A DNA stretch of 64,000 nucleotides from GCA-2732755 sp965228265 (GTDB lineage Bacteria > Planctomycetota > Phycisphaerae > Phycisphaerales > UBA1924), in contig OZ245804.1 of assembly GCA_965228265.1 (NCBI GenBank), positions 496,001 through 560,000 on the forward strand. Direction: 5' to 3'. The translations under genes and the position numbers were made by a program. How positions within the stretch are numbered: the first letter of the stretch is position 1; the number at the start of each line of letters is the position of its first letter. Positions 8,443 through 17,650 of this stretch are shown piece by piece. Below the pieces are notes generated by a model that ran no database searches, was not told the DNA's origin, and saw only the letters and a program-made list of their open reading frames with translations.

Positions 8443-9138
8443 ATGCAAGAGATCCGAAACATCCTGGTGGTCGAGGACGAGCTCGATCTCGCCGAGCTGC
8501 TCAGGTACAACCTGAACGTCTCCGGTCACAAGGCCGAGGTCGCCCACTCCGGGGCCGCCGCGATCGAAGCAGTCGCCGCGAAGAAGCCCGACCTCATCAT
8601 CCTCGACATCATGCTTCCAGAGATGGACGGCATCGAGGTCGCCACCAAACTCAAGCGCAACGCCGAGACCGCAAGCATCCCCATCATCATGCTCACCGCC
8701 AAGTCCGCCGACGAGGATCAGATCCGCGGCCTTGACGCCGGCGCAGACGACTACGTCACCAAACCATTCTCTATTAAGGTTTTGCTGGCCCGCGTTGACG
8801 CGGTGCTCCGCCGGGCGTCCAAGGAAGCGGGCGCCTCATCCATCGTCGAACTCGGGCCGGTCCGCATCGACCTCGATCGCCACGAAGCGAGCTGCGCCGA
8901 CGAGAGCGTCAAATTGACGCTGACAGAATTCCGCCTCCTGGCGGCTCTGATGCAGGCCCCCGGTCGCGTTCTTTCCAGACGCGGGCTCATCTCCAACGCC
9001 ATCGGGCCGGGCATCACCGTCACCGAGCGCACAATCGATGTGCATGTCGCTGCGATCCGCAAGAAGCTCGGCGAGTACGGCTCGATGATCCAGACCGTCC
9101 GCGGCGTCGGGTACCGCATCAACGACCCCGACGCCTGA
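8443..9138 (+). CDS. phoB: PhoB-like OmpR-family response regulator
   Basis: The 231-residue protein has a receiver domain (residues 6-120; phosphoacceptor Asp55 in LIILDIMLPEMDG, acidic pocket E11/D12, switch Lys in VTKPFS) and a winged-helix trans_reg_C domain (about 133-228; LTLTEFRLLAALMQAPGRVLSR and VDVHVAAIRKKLGEYGSMIQTVRGVGYR). It precedes a PhoR-like histidine kinase by 106 bases, and a phosphate-type porin lies upstream on the other strand, so a phosphate-starvation regulator is the best reading. AGGGG lies 9 bases before the ATG. PhoB rather than another OmpR-type regulator is inferred from partner and context. Confidence 0.85.
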   Translation: MQEIRNILVVEDELDLAELLRYNLNVSGHKAEVAHSGAAAIEAVAAKKPDLIILDIMLPEMDGIEVATKLKRNAETASIPIIMLTAKSADEDQIRGLDAGADDYVTKPFSIKVLLARVDAVLRRASKEAGASSIVELGPVRIDLDRHEASCADESVKLTLTEFRLLAALMQAPGRVLSRRGLISNAIGPGITVTERTIDVHVAAIRKKLGEYGSMIQTVRGVGYRINDPDA

Positions 9139-9244
9139 CACCAACTCCACACCCCTGCGCCACCTCGGCGCACTCCCACCGATCCGCCCCTCGCGTTCAA
9201 TGCACCACCCGCCCGACCCGGGTCCGCATCTCTAGGGTTGTCCC

Positions 9245-10525
9245 ATGGCCCGCCTCGGCAAGCATGAAATCTGGCAGCTCTGCGGCTACGCGTCGCTGGT
9301 GTCCCTCGCCTGGGCGAGCCTCGCCATCGGGCTGCGCTGGCAGGGGTGGGTCATCGGCATGGGCTGGGGTGTCACGATTGCCCTGGCCGGCGTCGCGCTG
9401 ATGGGCTTTCTTCTCACAGACCAGGGTGCGGACCAAAGCGAGCCGACTTCTCCATCCGAGCCGACCGAGAAGCCCGCGCCAGAGCAGGAAACAGGACAGT
9501 TCGAGCGACTGGACGAGCTGATCGAGGCGGTGGGCGACCCGGTCATCGCGATCGGCCCGGACGGGCTGGTCGTGCAGGCGAACATGCGGGCGTCGCGAAT
9601 CCTGGGCCTGACCCGCCCGCTGACGGGGCGGTACGTCGAAGAGGTCGTGACCAAGGCCGAGCTGCTCGATCGGATTTCCCGCGGCAGACGGGGTGAGCAG
9701 TGGCGCGGCTCGATCCGCCTCCCCAGCGCGGGGGGTGTCAAAGTGTGCGATGTGTCGATTGTCCCCCTTTCCGACGATCGCCCCGCCAGCGTCGTGGCGA
9801 CGCTCCGGGACATCACCGAGCTCGACGGCGCCCTCAAGCTCAAGACCGATTTCGTCGCCAACGCATCGCACGAGCTGCGGACTCCGATCGCGGCGATCAA
9901 GGGTGCAGCCGAGACGCTGAGCATCGCTCAGGGCGATGAGGCGATGCGCACCAAGCTGGTGGGCATGATCGAGTCCCACGTGCTGCGCCTCGAGGAGATG
10001 ATCAACGACCTGCTTGATCTGTCGCGGCTCGAGTCCGAGGCGATGCGGCTCGAACTCAAGCCCATCTCGCTCGCGCTGCTCAGCGAGCAGATGTCGGAAT
10101 TGCTGGCGGATCTGTGCGCCAAGCGGAATGTCACGCTCGATTTCGATCTCGATCCCGCGTGCGAGACCATCCACACGGACAAGCGGCTGCTGGTGCTGAT
10201 CACCAAGAACCTGATCGAGAACGCCGCGAAGTTCACGGCCGAGGGCACGAATGTCCGCATCGAGGCCAGGCCCGGCGAGGCGGAGGGCTCGTGCGTCATC
10301 CGCGTGACGGATCGGGGCCCGGGCATCCCGCTGGCGCAGCAGCAACGGATCTTCGAGCGCTTTTATCAGGTCGATCCCGCGCGAACGGGGGCCCAGCGGG
10401 GCACGGGGCTCGGGCTGGCGATCGTCAAGCACGCGGCTCGATTGCTCAACGGCACGGTCGATGTCGAGTCCGTCTGGCAGCAGGGCACGACGATGATCGT
10501 GACACTGCCTGCGCACACATCCTGA
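9245..10525 (+). CDS. phoR: PhoR-like membrane histidine kinase
   Basis: The 426-residue kinase has two membrane helices within residues 12-57 and almost no periplasmic loop. A linker is followed by a PAS domain (about 87-197, ERLDELIEAVGDPVIAIGPDG). The dimerisation/phosphotransfer box is DFVANASHELRTPIAAIKG with phosphorylated His209. The HATPase_c domain carries NLIENAAKF, DRGPGIP and RGTGLGLAIVKH. The topology of two N-terminal helices, cytoplasmic PAS and HisKA is that of PhoR, which usually senses through the Pst transporter and PhoU rather than a periplasmic ligand. No pst or phoU gene is in the window. Confidence 0.87.
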   Translation: MARLGKHEIWQLCGYASLVSLAWASLAIGLRWQGWVIGMGWGVTIALAGVALMGFLLTDQGADQSEPTSPSEPTEKPAPEQETGQFERLDELIEAVGDPVIAIGPDGLVVQANMRASRILGLTRPLTGRYVEEVVTKAELLDRISRGRRGEQWRGSIRLPSAGGVKVCDVSIVPLSDDRPASVVATLRDITELDGALKLKTDFVANASHELRTPIAAIKGAAETLSIAQGDEAMRTKLVGMIESHVLRLEEMINDLLDLSRLESEAMRLELKPISLALLSEQMSELLADLCAKRNVTLDFDLDPACETIHTDKRLLVLITKNLIENAAKFTAEGTNVRIEARPGEAEGSCVIRVTDRGPGIPLAQQQRIFERFYQVDPARTGAQRGTGLGLAIVKHAARLLNGTVDVESVWQQGTTMIVTLPAHTS

Positions 10526-10539
10526 ACATGCGACCGGGG

Positions 10540-10953
10540 TCAGTTGGCTGGCGCGGTGTCCTTGCCCGCGAGGGCTTCGAGGTGGTGGATGACCTCGCCC
10601 ACGACGGCTCGCTGGAAGGGCGAAGCGCTCTCGAGGAGTGAGCCGGTGTTGATGGAGATGCCTGCGGGGCCACCCTCGGGGCCAGGCCAGGTCTCGAGCG
10701 CCTCGAACTCGAGCCAGAACTGGTCGTCCAGCACGGAGAGCATGTCGAGGCGGATGCGCGAGCCCTTTTCGCCCTGGCCGATCTCGGTGCGCCCGACGAC
10801 GGCGGTCTCGGTCCGCTTGACGGTCCGGCTCATGGCGGCGTCGATGTCGTTCCAATCGGCGACAACGGTGGCCGGCAGATCGCCCTCGTAGGCCCGGGCA
10901 CGGGGGAGGCTGGCGCAGGCGGTGAGAGAGAGCATCAAAGCCGCTAACAGCAC
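10540..10953 (-). CDS. Small lipoprotein of unknown function
   Basis: The likely start is the GTG at 10953, preceded by a GGGGG stretch. It gives 137 residues beginning MLLAALMLSLTACASLPRARAYEGDLP, with the lipobox cysteine at about residue 13. The reading frame stays open further upstream but would place the signal peptide internally, so I reject longer starts. The mature part (VADWNDIDAAMSRTVKRTETAVVG..., SILEFEALETW-like strand pattern) is not a family I recognise. It is convergent with phoR, 14 bases apart. Confidence 0.6.
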   Translation of the reverse strand: MLLAALMLSLTACASLPRARAYEGDLPATVVADWNDIDAAMSRTVKRTETAVVGRTEIGQGEKGSRIRLDMLSVLDDQFWLEFEALETWPGPEGGPAGISINTGSLLESASPFQRAVVGEVIHHLEALAGKDTAPAN

Positions 10954-11086
10954 CCCCCATACAGGGTGAATCCGAGAAATCGGGAAGGATTTGGTGGATC
11001 CGACCAAGGCGGGTCGAATCCGTGTACGATTTTGGAATCGCAGGCAGTGGTTCCCCGCGCCTTGGAGGGCGGGCCGGAGTTGACGG

Positions 11087-12067
11087 TTGGAGATCACGGT
11101 TCGCATTCCTGTGGCTGGTGACTGGGTCCGCTTCGCCGGACCGGCTGACTCTAATCTGAAACTTGTGCGCGAGGCGGTTGGTGTCACGATCGCGGCTCGC
11201 GATGGCGTGGTCCAGCTCGCGGGTCAGGAGGAGCCGGTCTGCATCGCCAAGGCGGTGATCGACCGGATGATCGAGCTTGCGTCGCGCGGCCATCAGTGTC
11301 AGCCGGGCGAGGTGCAGGATCTGATCGCCGACGAGACAGAGGACCAGGCGGTGCAGGTGGCGTCGATGGACGAGCCTGAGCTGCGGCCGGTGTCGTGGGA
11401 GGGCGACCTCGAGGTGTACTCGGCGGGTCGCCGAATCCGGCCGCGCACGGACAACCAGCAGAAGTATGTCGAGGCGATCCGTCACAACGATCTCGTGTTC
11501 GGTTCGGGCCCGGCGGGAACGGGCAAGACGTATCTGGCGGTGGCGTGCGCGGTGCACATGCTCAAGGCGGACCGCGTGCGCAAGATCATGCTGGTGCGGC
11601 CGGCGGTCGAGGCGGGCGAGAAGCTGGGCTTTTTGCCGGGGGATCTGGAGGCGAAGGTGCACCCGTACCTGCGGCCTCTGCTCGACGCGCTGCACGACAT
11701 GCTCGAGTTCGAGACGATCCGGCGATTCATGGAGACGGATGTGCTGGAGATCGCGCCGCTCGCGTACATGCGCGGCCGGACGCTGAATCATTCGGTGATC
11801 ATCCTCGACGAGGCGCAGAACACGACGGCGGCGCAGATGAAGATGTTTCTGACGCGTCTCGGGCACGGGTCGAAGATGATCGTGACGGGGGACACGTCGC
11901 AGATTGATCTCTCCAACCCGGCGCACAGCGGGCTGATTGATGCGGCGAGGCGGTTCAAGGATGTGCCCGGTGCGGCGTTCATCCGGCTGCAGAATTCCGA
12001 TGTGGTCCGGCACCCGTTGGTGCAGCGGATCATCGAGGCGTACCAGGTGGACGGGCCCCACCACTAA
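11087..12067 (+). CDS. ybeZ: PhoH-like ATPase (YbeZ type)
   Basis: The 326-residue protein starts at TTG 11087 with GGAG 7 bases before it. An N-terminal KH-like part (LKLVREAVGVTIAARDGVVQL) precedes the PhoH P-loop domain, with Walker A GPAGTGKTYLAVA near residue 141, then RPAVEAGEKLGFLPGDL, Walker B VIILDEAQN and MIVTGDTSQIDL. YbeZ proteins are NTPases or RNA helicase-like factors working with the endoribonuclease YbeY in rRNA maturation. Here ybeZ is followed directly by a 7TM-HD protein, the order seen in many bacteria (phoH, pgpH, ybeY), but no ybeY follows. Confidence 0.92.
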   Translation: MEITVRIPVAGDWVRFAGPADSNLKLVREAVGVTIAARDGVVQLAGQEEPVCIAKAVIDRMIELASRGHQCQPGEVQDLIADETEDQAVQVASMDEPELRPVSWEGDLEVYSAGRRIRPRTDNQQKYVEAIRHNDLVFGSGPAGTGKTYLAVACAVHMLKADRVRKIMLVRPAVEAGEKLGFLPGDLEAKVHPYLRPLLDALHDMLEFETIRRFMETDVLEIAPLAYMRGRTLNHSVIILDEAQNTTAAQMKMFLTRLGHGSKMIVTGDTSQIDLSNPAHSGLIDAARRFKDVPGAAFIRLQNSDVVRHPLVQRIIEAYQVDGPHH

Positions 12068-12090
12068 CACCGATTTCCAAAAAGAGAGCG

Positions 12091-14397
12091 ATGGCAAAGG
12101 AATCGACCAAATCGACCGGGCGCGGCAGCCGGGCCAAGCGGAAGCTCGCGGTGAAACGCGAGACGCTGTCGCTGACCTCGCTCTTGCGGCGGGCGTCGAG
12201 CTCACCCGAGTTCGGCTGGGGCGCGGTGATCGTGGTGCTGTTCACGGTGTTCAGCGCGTGGATGGTCTGGTGGGCGGGCACGGAGCCGATGGTGGCGCCG
12301 GGAGACACGGCCAGGCGGACGGTCCTGACGCGCGTGCCGGTGCAGCTTCTGGACGCGGACGCGACGTCCCGGGCCCGCGAGCAGGCGCGTCTGCGCGAGC
12401 CCCGGGTGTACACGCCCGACGAGCCGTTGATGGCCGAGATCCTGACATCGCTTGAGAGTCTGCCGACGATCATCGCGCCGACGGAGAGCGTCGAGCAGGT
12501 GGACAACGACATCCGCCGGGCCTTTGCGATCGGGACGGATGCGTACGCGGAGCTGAAGAAGCGGGCGGATGCCAACGGCGTGCCGACGGACGCGTGGCGT
12601 TCGCGGATCGAGTCGCTGAGGCGTCAGCTCGAGCGGCGGCCGATCCTGGATGCGGAGACGTACAGGCGCGAGCGGGAGTCTTTGGGCGAGAACATCCAGC
12701 TCGCGTTCCCGAGCGCGCGGCGGAGTGTGCTTTCGGTGGGCGTGGTCAACGGCGGCGACAGCACGGCGCTCAAGCAGGCCGGCAAGGAGATGGCGACGCA
12801 GGCGGGCATCGCACCGGCGCTCGTCCAGGTGGTCGAGGCGCGGATCGGGGCGCTCAAGAGCCCGACGTTCCGGTTCGATCAGCAGGCGACGAGCGAGCTC
12901 CAGGAGTCGGCGGCGGCGCGCGTGCCCGAGGTGGTCAACGACCATCCCGCGGGGGCGGTGGTCTTCCGCGCGGGCGAGCCGGTGACGGCGACGCAGCTCG
13001 AGCTGTTCCGTAAGGAGGCGGAGACGTACGCCGTCGACGGCCCCGAGAGGGCGATCTACGTGAATCTGGCGGCCCAGTTCTTCGGGTGCTTTGCGATTGC
13101 GCTCGGGGCGGCTGGGTACACGGCGCTCTACTGCCCGCGAATCCGGCGCAATCCGCAGCGGATGCTGGGCGTGGCGGCGCTGATGCTGGGCGCGCAGGCG
13201 GTGACGGTCTTCGGCACGGCCGGGGCTCCTGAGCTTCGGGGCGTGACGGTGCTGGCGCCCACGATCTTTGCGACGGTGATCCTGCTGATCGCGTACGACC
13301 CGCGGGTGGCGCTGGCGCTTGGGACGCTGGCGGCGGTGCTCGTGTGTCACTCGGTGAACGAGCCGGTCGCCACGCTTGCGGCTCTTCTGGCGGGGATCGG
13401 TGTCGCGGCCTGGCAGCTCTATGAGATCCGCGATCGCCGGACGCTGATCCGCGCGGGGTTCATCATCGGCGGCACGCTTGCTGCGGCGACCGCGGTCGCC
13501 AGCACGGTCGGGCGTCCCGGTGTGACAGCGGTGGACATGGCTCGCGTGCTGCAGGAGGCGCTGACAGCCGGCGCGGGCGGCGTGCTGGTGATGGGTGTGA
13601 CGCTGTTCATCCTGCCGACCGTTGAGCGGCTGTTCCAGATCACGACGGGCATGACGCTCATCGAGCTGCGTGACCCGAAGCAGCGGCTCCTGCGCGAGCT
13701 TCAGCAGCGGGCGCCGGGCACGTACAACCACTCGCTGAATGTCGCGTCGATCGCCGAGACCGCGGCCGACGCGATCGGGGCCGACGCGCTGCTGACGTAT
13801 GTCGGGGCGCTGTACCACGACGTGGGCAAGATGAACAAGCCCGAGTACTTCGTGGAGAACCAGACGGGCGGGCCGAGCAAGCACGACAAGCTGAGCCCGG
13901 CGATGAGTCTGCTGGTGATTGTGGGGCATGTGAAGGACGGGCTCGAGATGGCGCGGGAGTTCGGGCTGCCCCGCAAGTTGCACGCGTTCATCGAGGGTCA
14001 CCACGGCACGACGCTGGTGGAGTACTTCTACGACCGGGCGAAGAAGCAGGCCAAGACGAAGGCGGAGGACTCGGGCGAGACGCGGGCGGAGCTGCCCGAG
14101 GAGATCGAGTACCGCTACCCGGGGCCGAAGCCTCAGACGAAAGAGGTGGCGATCCTGATGATCGCCGACGCGATCGAGAGCGCGACGCGCTCGATGAGCG
14201 AACCCACGCCGAGCCGGATCGAATCGCTGGTGCACGCGATCGCCAAGAAGCGGCTCGAGGACGGGCAGTTCGACGAGTGCGGGCTGACGCTCAAGGACCT
14301 GCACACGATCGAGGAATCGGTCGCCAAGAGCGTGACGGCGATCTACCACGGGCGGATCAGCTACCCGGGGGCCGACACGGGCACGACGGGTCGATAA
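12091..14397 (+). CDS. 7TM-HD (PgpH-type) membrane HD phosphodiesterase
   Basis: The 768-residue protein has a single membrane helix near residues 42-65, an extracytoplasmic 7TMR-HDED domain (about 70-320, ADATSRAREQARLREPRVYTPDE), and a block of roughly seven membrane helices (about 325-520). The cytoplasmic HD domain follows, with YNHSLNVASIAETAADAIG near 546, LYHDVGKMNKPEYF near 573, EGHHGTTLVEYFY, and IADAIESATR. In Firmicutes this architecture is PgpH, which hydrolyses cyclic di-AMP; whether this organism uses that nucleotide is not shown here. It sits 23 bases behind the phoH-like gene and is probably co-transcribed. Confidence 0.88.
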   Translation: MAKESTKSTGRGSRAKRKLAVKRETLSLTSLLRRASSSPEFGWGAVIVVLFTVFSAWMVWWAGTEPMVAPGDTARRTVLTRVPVQLLDADATSRAREQARLREPRVYTPDEPLMAEILTSLESLPTIIAPTESVEQVDNDIRRAFAIGTDAYAELKKRADANGVPTDAWRSRIESLRRQLERRPILDAETYRRERESLGENIQLAFPSARRSVLSVGVVNGGDSTALKQAGKEMATQAGIAPALVQVVEARIGALKSPTFRFDQQATSELQESAAARVPEVVNDHPAGAVVFRAGEPVTATQLELFRKEAETYAVDGPERAIYVNLAAQFFGCFAIALGAAGYTALYCPRIRRNPQRMLGVAALMLGAQAVTVFGTAGAPELRGVTVLAPTIFATVILLIAYDPRVALALGTLAAVLVCHSVNEPVATLAALLAGIGVAAWQLYEIRDRRTLIRAGFIIGGTLAAATAVASTVGRPGVTAVDMARVLQEALTAGAGGVLVMGVTLFILPTVERLFQITTGMTLIELRDPKQRLLRELQQRAPGTYNHSLNVASIAETAADAIGADALLTYVGALYHDVGKMNKPEYFVENQTGGPSKHDKLSPAMSLLVIVGHVKDGLEMAREFGLPRKLHAFIEGHHGTTLVEYFYDRAKKQAKTKAEDSGETRAELPEEIEYRYPGPKPQTKEVAILMIADAIESATRSMSEPTPSRIESLVHAIAKKRLEDGQFDECGLTLKDLHTIEESVAKSVTAIYHGRISYPGADTGTTGR

Positions 14398-14492
14398 CCG
14401 CGGGCTGACCCGCCCCGGAGGCGGGATTCAAGAGAAAGCCCCACGCGCGAACCGCGGGGGAGACGGCTCGGTCTGATCCACGGGAAAGACGC

Positions 14493-15110
14493 TTGAAAGA
14501 CCAGGCGAGGCCCCATCTCGATGCGCCCGATTCGGGCGATGACGGGACGCTCAGCGATGAGCGGATCCTGGCGCGGTTTGTATCGGGTGATGAAGAGGCG
14601 CTGGGCGAGCTGGCCCGGCGGTACGAGGGTCTGCTCCTCGGGCTGTGCACGGGCATGCTCGGGGATCGGGCGCTGGCGATGGAGGCGGTGCAGGAGACGT
14701 GGCTTCGGGTGATCAGGCACAGCAGGACGTACGACGGCAGAGCGAGTGTGAAGACGTGGGTGTACCAGATCGCCATGAACCGTTGCCGGGACCTCGGGCG
14801 GTCGCGCAGCGCGAGCAAGAAGCGCGAGCGTGTGCACCACGATCGCCTACAGGACGCGAAGAAGGCGCATGTGATCCCCACGGCTTCGCCGATCGATCCG
14901 AGGCTGGAGGCTGCGGTCGGGGCGCTCGAGGAGCACCAGCGGGAGACGGTGATTCTGTGTTACCACCGCGGGCTGACGCATCGGCAGGCGGCGGAAGTCT
15001 TGGGTGTGCCGATGGGCACGATCAAGAGTCGGCTGAACAAGGCCCTGGAGAAGTTGCGTGAGAGCCTGGGCACCCAAGACGCGGTGCCCGGCCGGGGGGT
15101 CGAGGCATGA
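14493..15110 (+). CDS. ECF-type RNA polymerase sigma factor
   Basis: The 205-residue protein starts at TTG 14493. Region 2 (ILARFVSGDEEALGELARRYEGLLLGL through ETWLRVIRHSRTYDGRASVKTWVYQIAMNRCRD) and region 4 (VGALEEHQRETVILCYHRGLTHRQAAEVLGVPMGTIKSRLNKALEKLRE) are both complete, and no region 3 lies between them, as in extracytoplasmic-function sigma factors. Its stop overlaps the start of the next gene by ATGA, so a membrane protein is translationally coupled to it. An anti-sigma relationship is likely for that neighbour. Confidence 0.92.
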   Translation: MKDQARPHLDAPDSGDDGTLSDERILARFVSGDEEALGELARRYEGLLLGLCTGMLGDRALAMEAVQETWLRVIRHSRTYDGRASVKTWVYQIAMNRCRDLGRSRSASKKRERVHHDRLQDAKKAHVIPTASPIDPRLEAAVGALEEHQRETVILCYHRGLTHRQAAEVLGVPMGTIKSRLNKALEKLRESLGTQDAVPGRGVEA

Positions 15111-16441
15111 GCGATCCGACGATGGACCAGATCGAACAGGGCCTGCGCGCGATGAGTGAGCCACGCAATCCAGAGGGTGCCGGCGGGGCCGACGGATCAA
15201 CCGAGCTTTGGAAACGGGCGCTGGAGATCTCGCGTGCCGAGGAGCGCGCGGGGCTTGTTCACCCGGCGGCCGACCGCGAGGCGTCGCCCCGTGGTCGGCG
15301 GATGCTGATCGCGCTGAATGCGGTGGGCGTGGCGGCGATGGTGCTGCTGGCGGCGGGCGTGTGGACGATCATGCGGCCGGGCGTGCCCGCAGAGCCAAGC
15401 CCAAATGAGCAAGCCGCGGCTGCCGCGGGCATCGGGCCGGATGTGTCCGCGTACGCCGACCAGGGCGTGTCGCTGTTTGCGGATCAGCGCGCCGGCGACA
15501 ACTCGGATGCGATCCCAGACAACGCACTCGCGCATGCCAAGACAGAGTCGGACGAGACCCGAATCGCGAGTCGCCAGGGTGCAGCGATTGTGGCTGAGGA
15601 CTCGACCCAGGGCGATGCTGCCCAACTGCTGGCGGACCTTGGGCGTGCTGTCGAGGCAGAGGGCGATGCGCTCGATCCGGTGCGCGCTCAATCCGAGCCC
15701 GCTGCGGAGCGTATGGGCATGCGTTCGCGGTCGATAGAGAAGCCGGAGGCGTCGTGGCGCGAGATCGCCGCGACACCGGAATCGGAGCTTGCGGATGTGG
15801 ACGCCGTCGACCCAACCGTCGCGGTGGACGATTCACACCCGGGGATCTCGCAGATGGCGATGGCACCGGAGGCGGGGCTGGCGCTCGAAGCCGCCGACGC
15901 GTCGGTGATGGCGTTCGATCCGTATCTGGTGAATGCGGACATTGTGATCGAGGTGAGTGATGTGAAGTCGGCGTTCAACGCGCTCTCTGAGATGCCGAGG
16001 GCCGAGTTCGACGAGTTCAGCGTGGTTGTTCCCGACGAGTCGGGGGACGGGGCCGAGCCGTTGGGAGCGCTGGTGCTCAACATGTCGCCGGCGAGGCTGG
16101 AGCAGACGCTGGGCGAGATCCGCGGGCTTGGCCGGGTTGTTGAGGAGCGTCGCCAGATCGACACCCCGGCAAGGCGCGCCGGGGCCGCGATCGATTGGGC
16201 GCTCATAAATACAGCCCCGGGGACGCGTGCGCTCGAGACGGTGATCGAAGCGCAGGGGCTGACCGAGCACGAGCGCGCCCACCGTCATCTGCCGATCAAC
16301 GAGGCCGAGCAGCTCGAGGCGGCCCGCGACGTCTTCACCGAGATCTCACGCAAGCTGGAGATGACCCGCCGATCGATGAACCTGTCGCGGATCAATATCA
16401 GCATCAGGCAGGCGACGGATTCTGATACGATCGAGGAATGA
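15107..16441 (+). CDS. Single-span membrane protein with DUF4349-like C-terminal domain, probable anti-sigma partner
   Basis: The 444-residue protein overlaps the sigma-factor gene by ATGA. It has an N-terminal cytoplasmic segment of about 65 residues and one membrane helix (MLIALNAVGVAAMVLLAAGVW, about 66-87). A long acidic, low-complexity stretch (about 90-275) is followed by a C-terminal domain (about 278-430, VNADIVIEVSDVKSAFNALSE..., ARLEQTLGEIRGLGRVVEE) that resembles DUF4349. No HxxxCxxC zinc anti-sigma motif is seen. Position, overlap and topology (cytoplasmic N-terminus, one span, periplasmic domain) suggest it anchors and controls the ECF sigma factor. That is inference. Confidence 0.65.
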   Translation: MSDPTMDQIEQGLRAMSEPRNPEGAGGADGSTELWKRALEISRAEERAGLVHPAADREASPRGRRMLIALNAVGVAAMVLLAAGVWTIMRPGVPAEPSPNEQAAAAAGIGPDVSAYADQGVSLFADQRAGDNSDAIPDNALAHAKTESDETRIASRQGAAIVAEDSTQGDAAQLLADLGRAVEAEGDALDPVRAQSEPAAERMGMRSRSIEKPEASWREIAATPESELADVDAVDPTVAVDDSHPGISQMAMAPEAGLALEAADASVMAFDPYLVNADIVIEVSDVKSAFNALSEMPRAEFDEFSVVVPDESGDGAEPLGALVLNMSPARLEQTLGEIRGLGRVVEERRQIDTPARRAGAAIDWALINTAPGTRALETVIEAQGLTEHERAHRHLPINEAEQLEAARDVFTEISRKLEMTRRSMNLSRINISIRQATDSDTIEE

Positions 16442-17634
16442 ACGAAACCGAGCCCGCCCTGCTCGAACCCCGCCAGCCCGAACGCATCGCTTCCGTTGAT
16501 ATTCTGCGTGGGCTGGTGATGATCGTGATGGCGCTCGATCACGCTCGCAATTACTTCGGCCCGACGCCCTTCGACCCACTGGATGCCGAGCTCACGACCC
16601 CCGGCTGGTACTTCACGCGCTGGGTGACGTACTTCTGCGCACCGGTGTTTGTCTTCCTGGCAGGCACGAGCGCGTTCATGGTCAGGCATCGCGGGATGTC
16701 GCGTGAGGCGCTCTCTCGCCGGCTCTTCATGCGCGGCCTCTGGCTGATCCTGCTCGAACTCACCATCATCGACGCGAGCTGGGGGTTCCTCTTCGGCGGG
16801 ATGTGGGTGCTGCAGGTGATCTGGGCGATCGGCTGGTCGATGATCGTGCTGGGCTTCCTGATCCGTCTGCCCCTGCCTTGGATCGGCGCGTTCGGGATCG
16901 CGATGATCGGGCACCACAATCTGCTCGATTCCATCCCGACCGACTCGGCTCTGCATCAGAGTGATCTCTTTGCGATCCTGCACGTGCAGCGGCCGCTGAA
17001 CTCGACCGGGACGTCTTTCATGGGTCTGCCGACGGTTTGGGTGCTCTACCCGCTGATCCCGTGGATCGGCGTGATGGCGCTCGGCTACCGCTTCGGCTCG
17101 ATGCTCGTCAGACCCAAGCGCGATCTGATCTGCATCGCGACGGGCTCGTTCATGATCGTGTCGTTTCTCTTGCTGAGGGCGTTCAGTCTGTATGGCGACA
17201 CGACCGTCTGGTCGACCGGAGACGCCGGGCCGCGCAACCTCATGACGTTCCTGCACACGCAGAAATACCCGCCGTCACTCCAGTTCCTGCTCATGACGCT
17301 CGGGCCGGCGATTCTGTCGATGCCGCTGCTCGAACGGCTCGCCAAGGCAGCGCCCAAGCTGATCGAACCCGTGCGCGTGTTCGGCAACGTCGCGATGTTC
17401 TACTACATCCTGCACATCCCGCTGACGCACATCAGCAGCGGCGTGCTCTCGGTCGTGCACTACGACACGTGGGTGATGTGGGCCTTTACGGGGCAGTTCC
17501 CCGAGGGCTACACACCCAGGCTCTGGCTCGTGTACGTCGCGTGGATCGGGATTGTGCTGATGCTGTACTTCCCCTGCGCGTGGTACGCGAGGTACAAGCG
17601 CAGGCACAGGTACTGGTGGATGGTGTACGTCTGA
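16438..17634 (+). CDS. Polytopic membrane protein, DUF1624 / heparan-alpha-glucosaminide acetyltransferase-like
   Basis: The 398-residue protein overlaps the previous gene by ATGA. It opens with ERIASVDILRGLVMIVMALDH, the family signature whose histidine is thought to take part in acyl transfer across the membrane. About ten hydrophobic segments follow (for example YFCAPVFVFLAGTSAFMV, MWVLQVIWAIGWSMIVLGFLI, FMIVSFLLLRAF). The C-terminus is basic (RYKRRHRYWWMVYV). Relatives move acetyl groups onto sugars or other envelope acceptors. Coupling to the sigma factor gene suggests a role in envelope modification under stress. Confidence 0.75.
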   Translation: MNETEPALLEPRQPERIASVDILRGLVMIVMALDHARNYFGPTPFDPLDAELTTPGWYFTRWVTYFCAPVFVFLAGTSAFMVRHRGMSREALSRRLFMRGLWLILLELTIIDASWGFLFGGMWVLQVIWAIGWSMIVLGFLIRLPLPWIGAFGIAMIGHHNLLDSIPTDSALHQSDLFAILHVQRPLNSTGTSFMGLPTVWVLYPLIPWIGVMALGYRFGSMLVRPKRDLICIATGSFMIVSFLLLRAFSLYGDTTVWSTGDAGPRNLMTFLHTQKYPPSLQFLLMTLGPAILSMPLLERLAKAAPKLIEPVRVFGNVAMFYYILHIPLTHISSGVLSVVHYDTWVMWAFTGQFPEGYTPRLWLVYVAWIGIVLMLYFPCAWYARYKRRHRYWWMVYV

Positions 17635-17650
17635 GTATGAGTGTCGAGCA

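Noticed and set aside
9197..12205. A 1002-codon open frame antisense to phoR and the PhoH-like gene
   Set aside because: Composition is Arg/His/Leu-rich with no domain, while the opposite strand holds complete well-conserved genes; it is a high-GC shadow frame.
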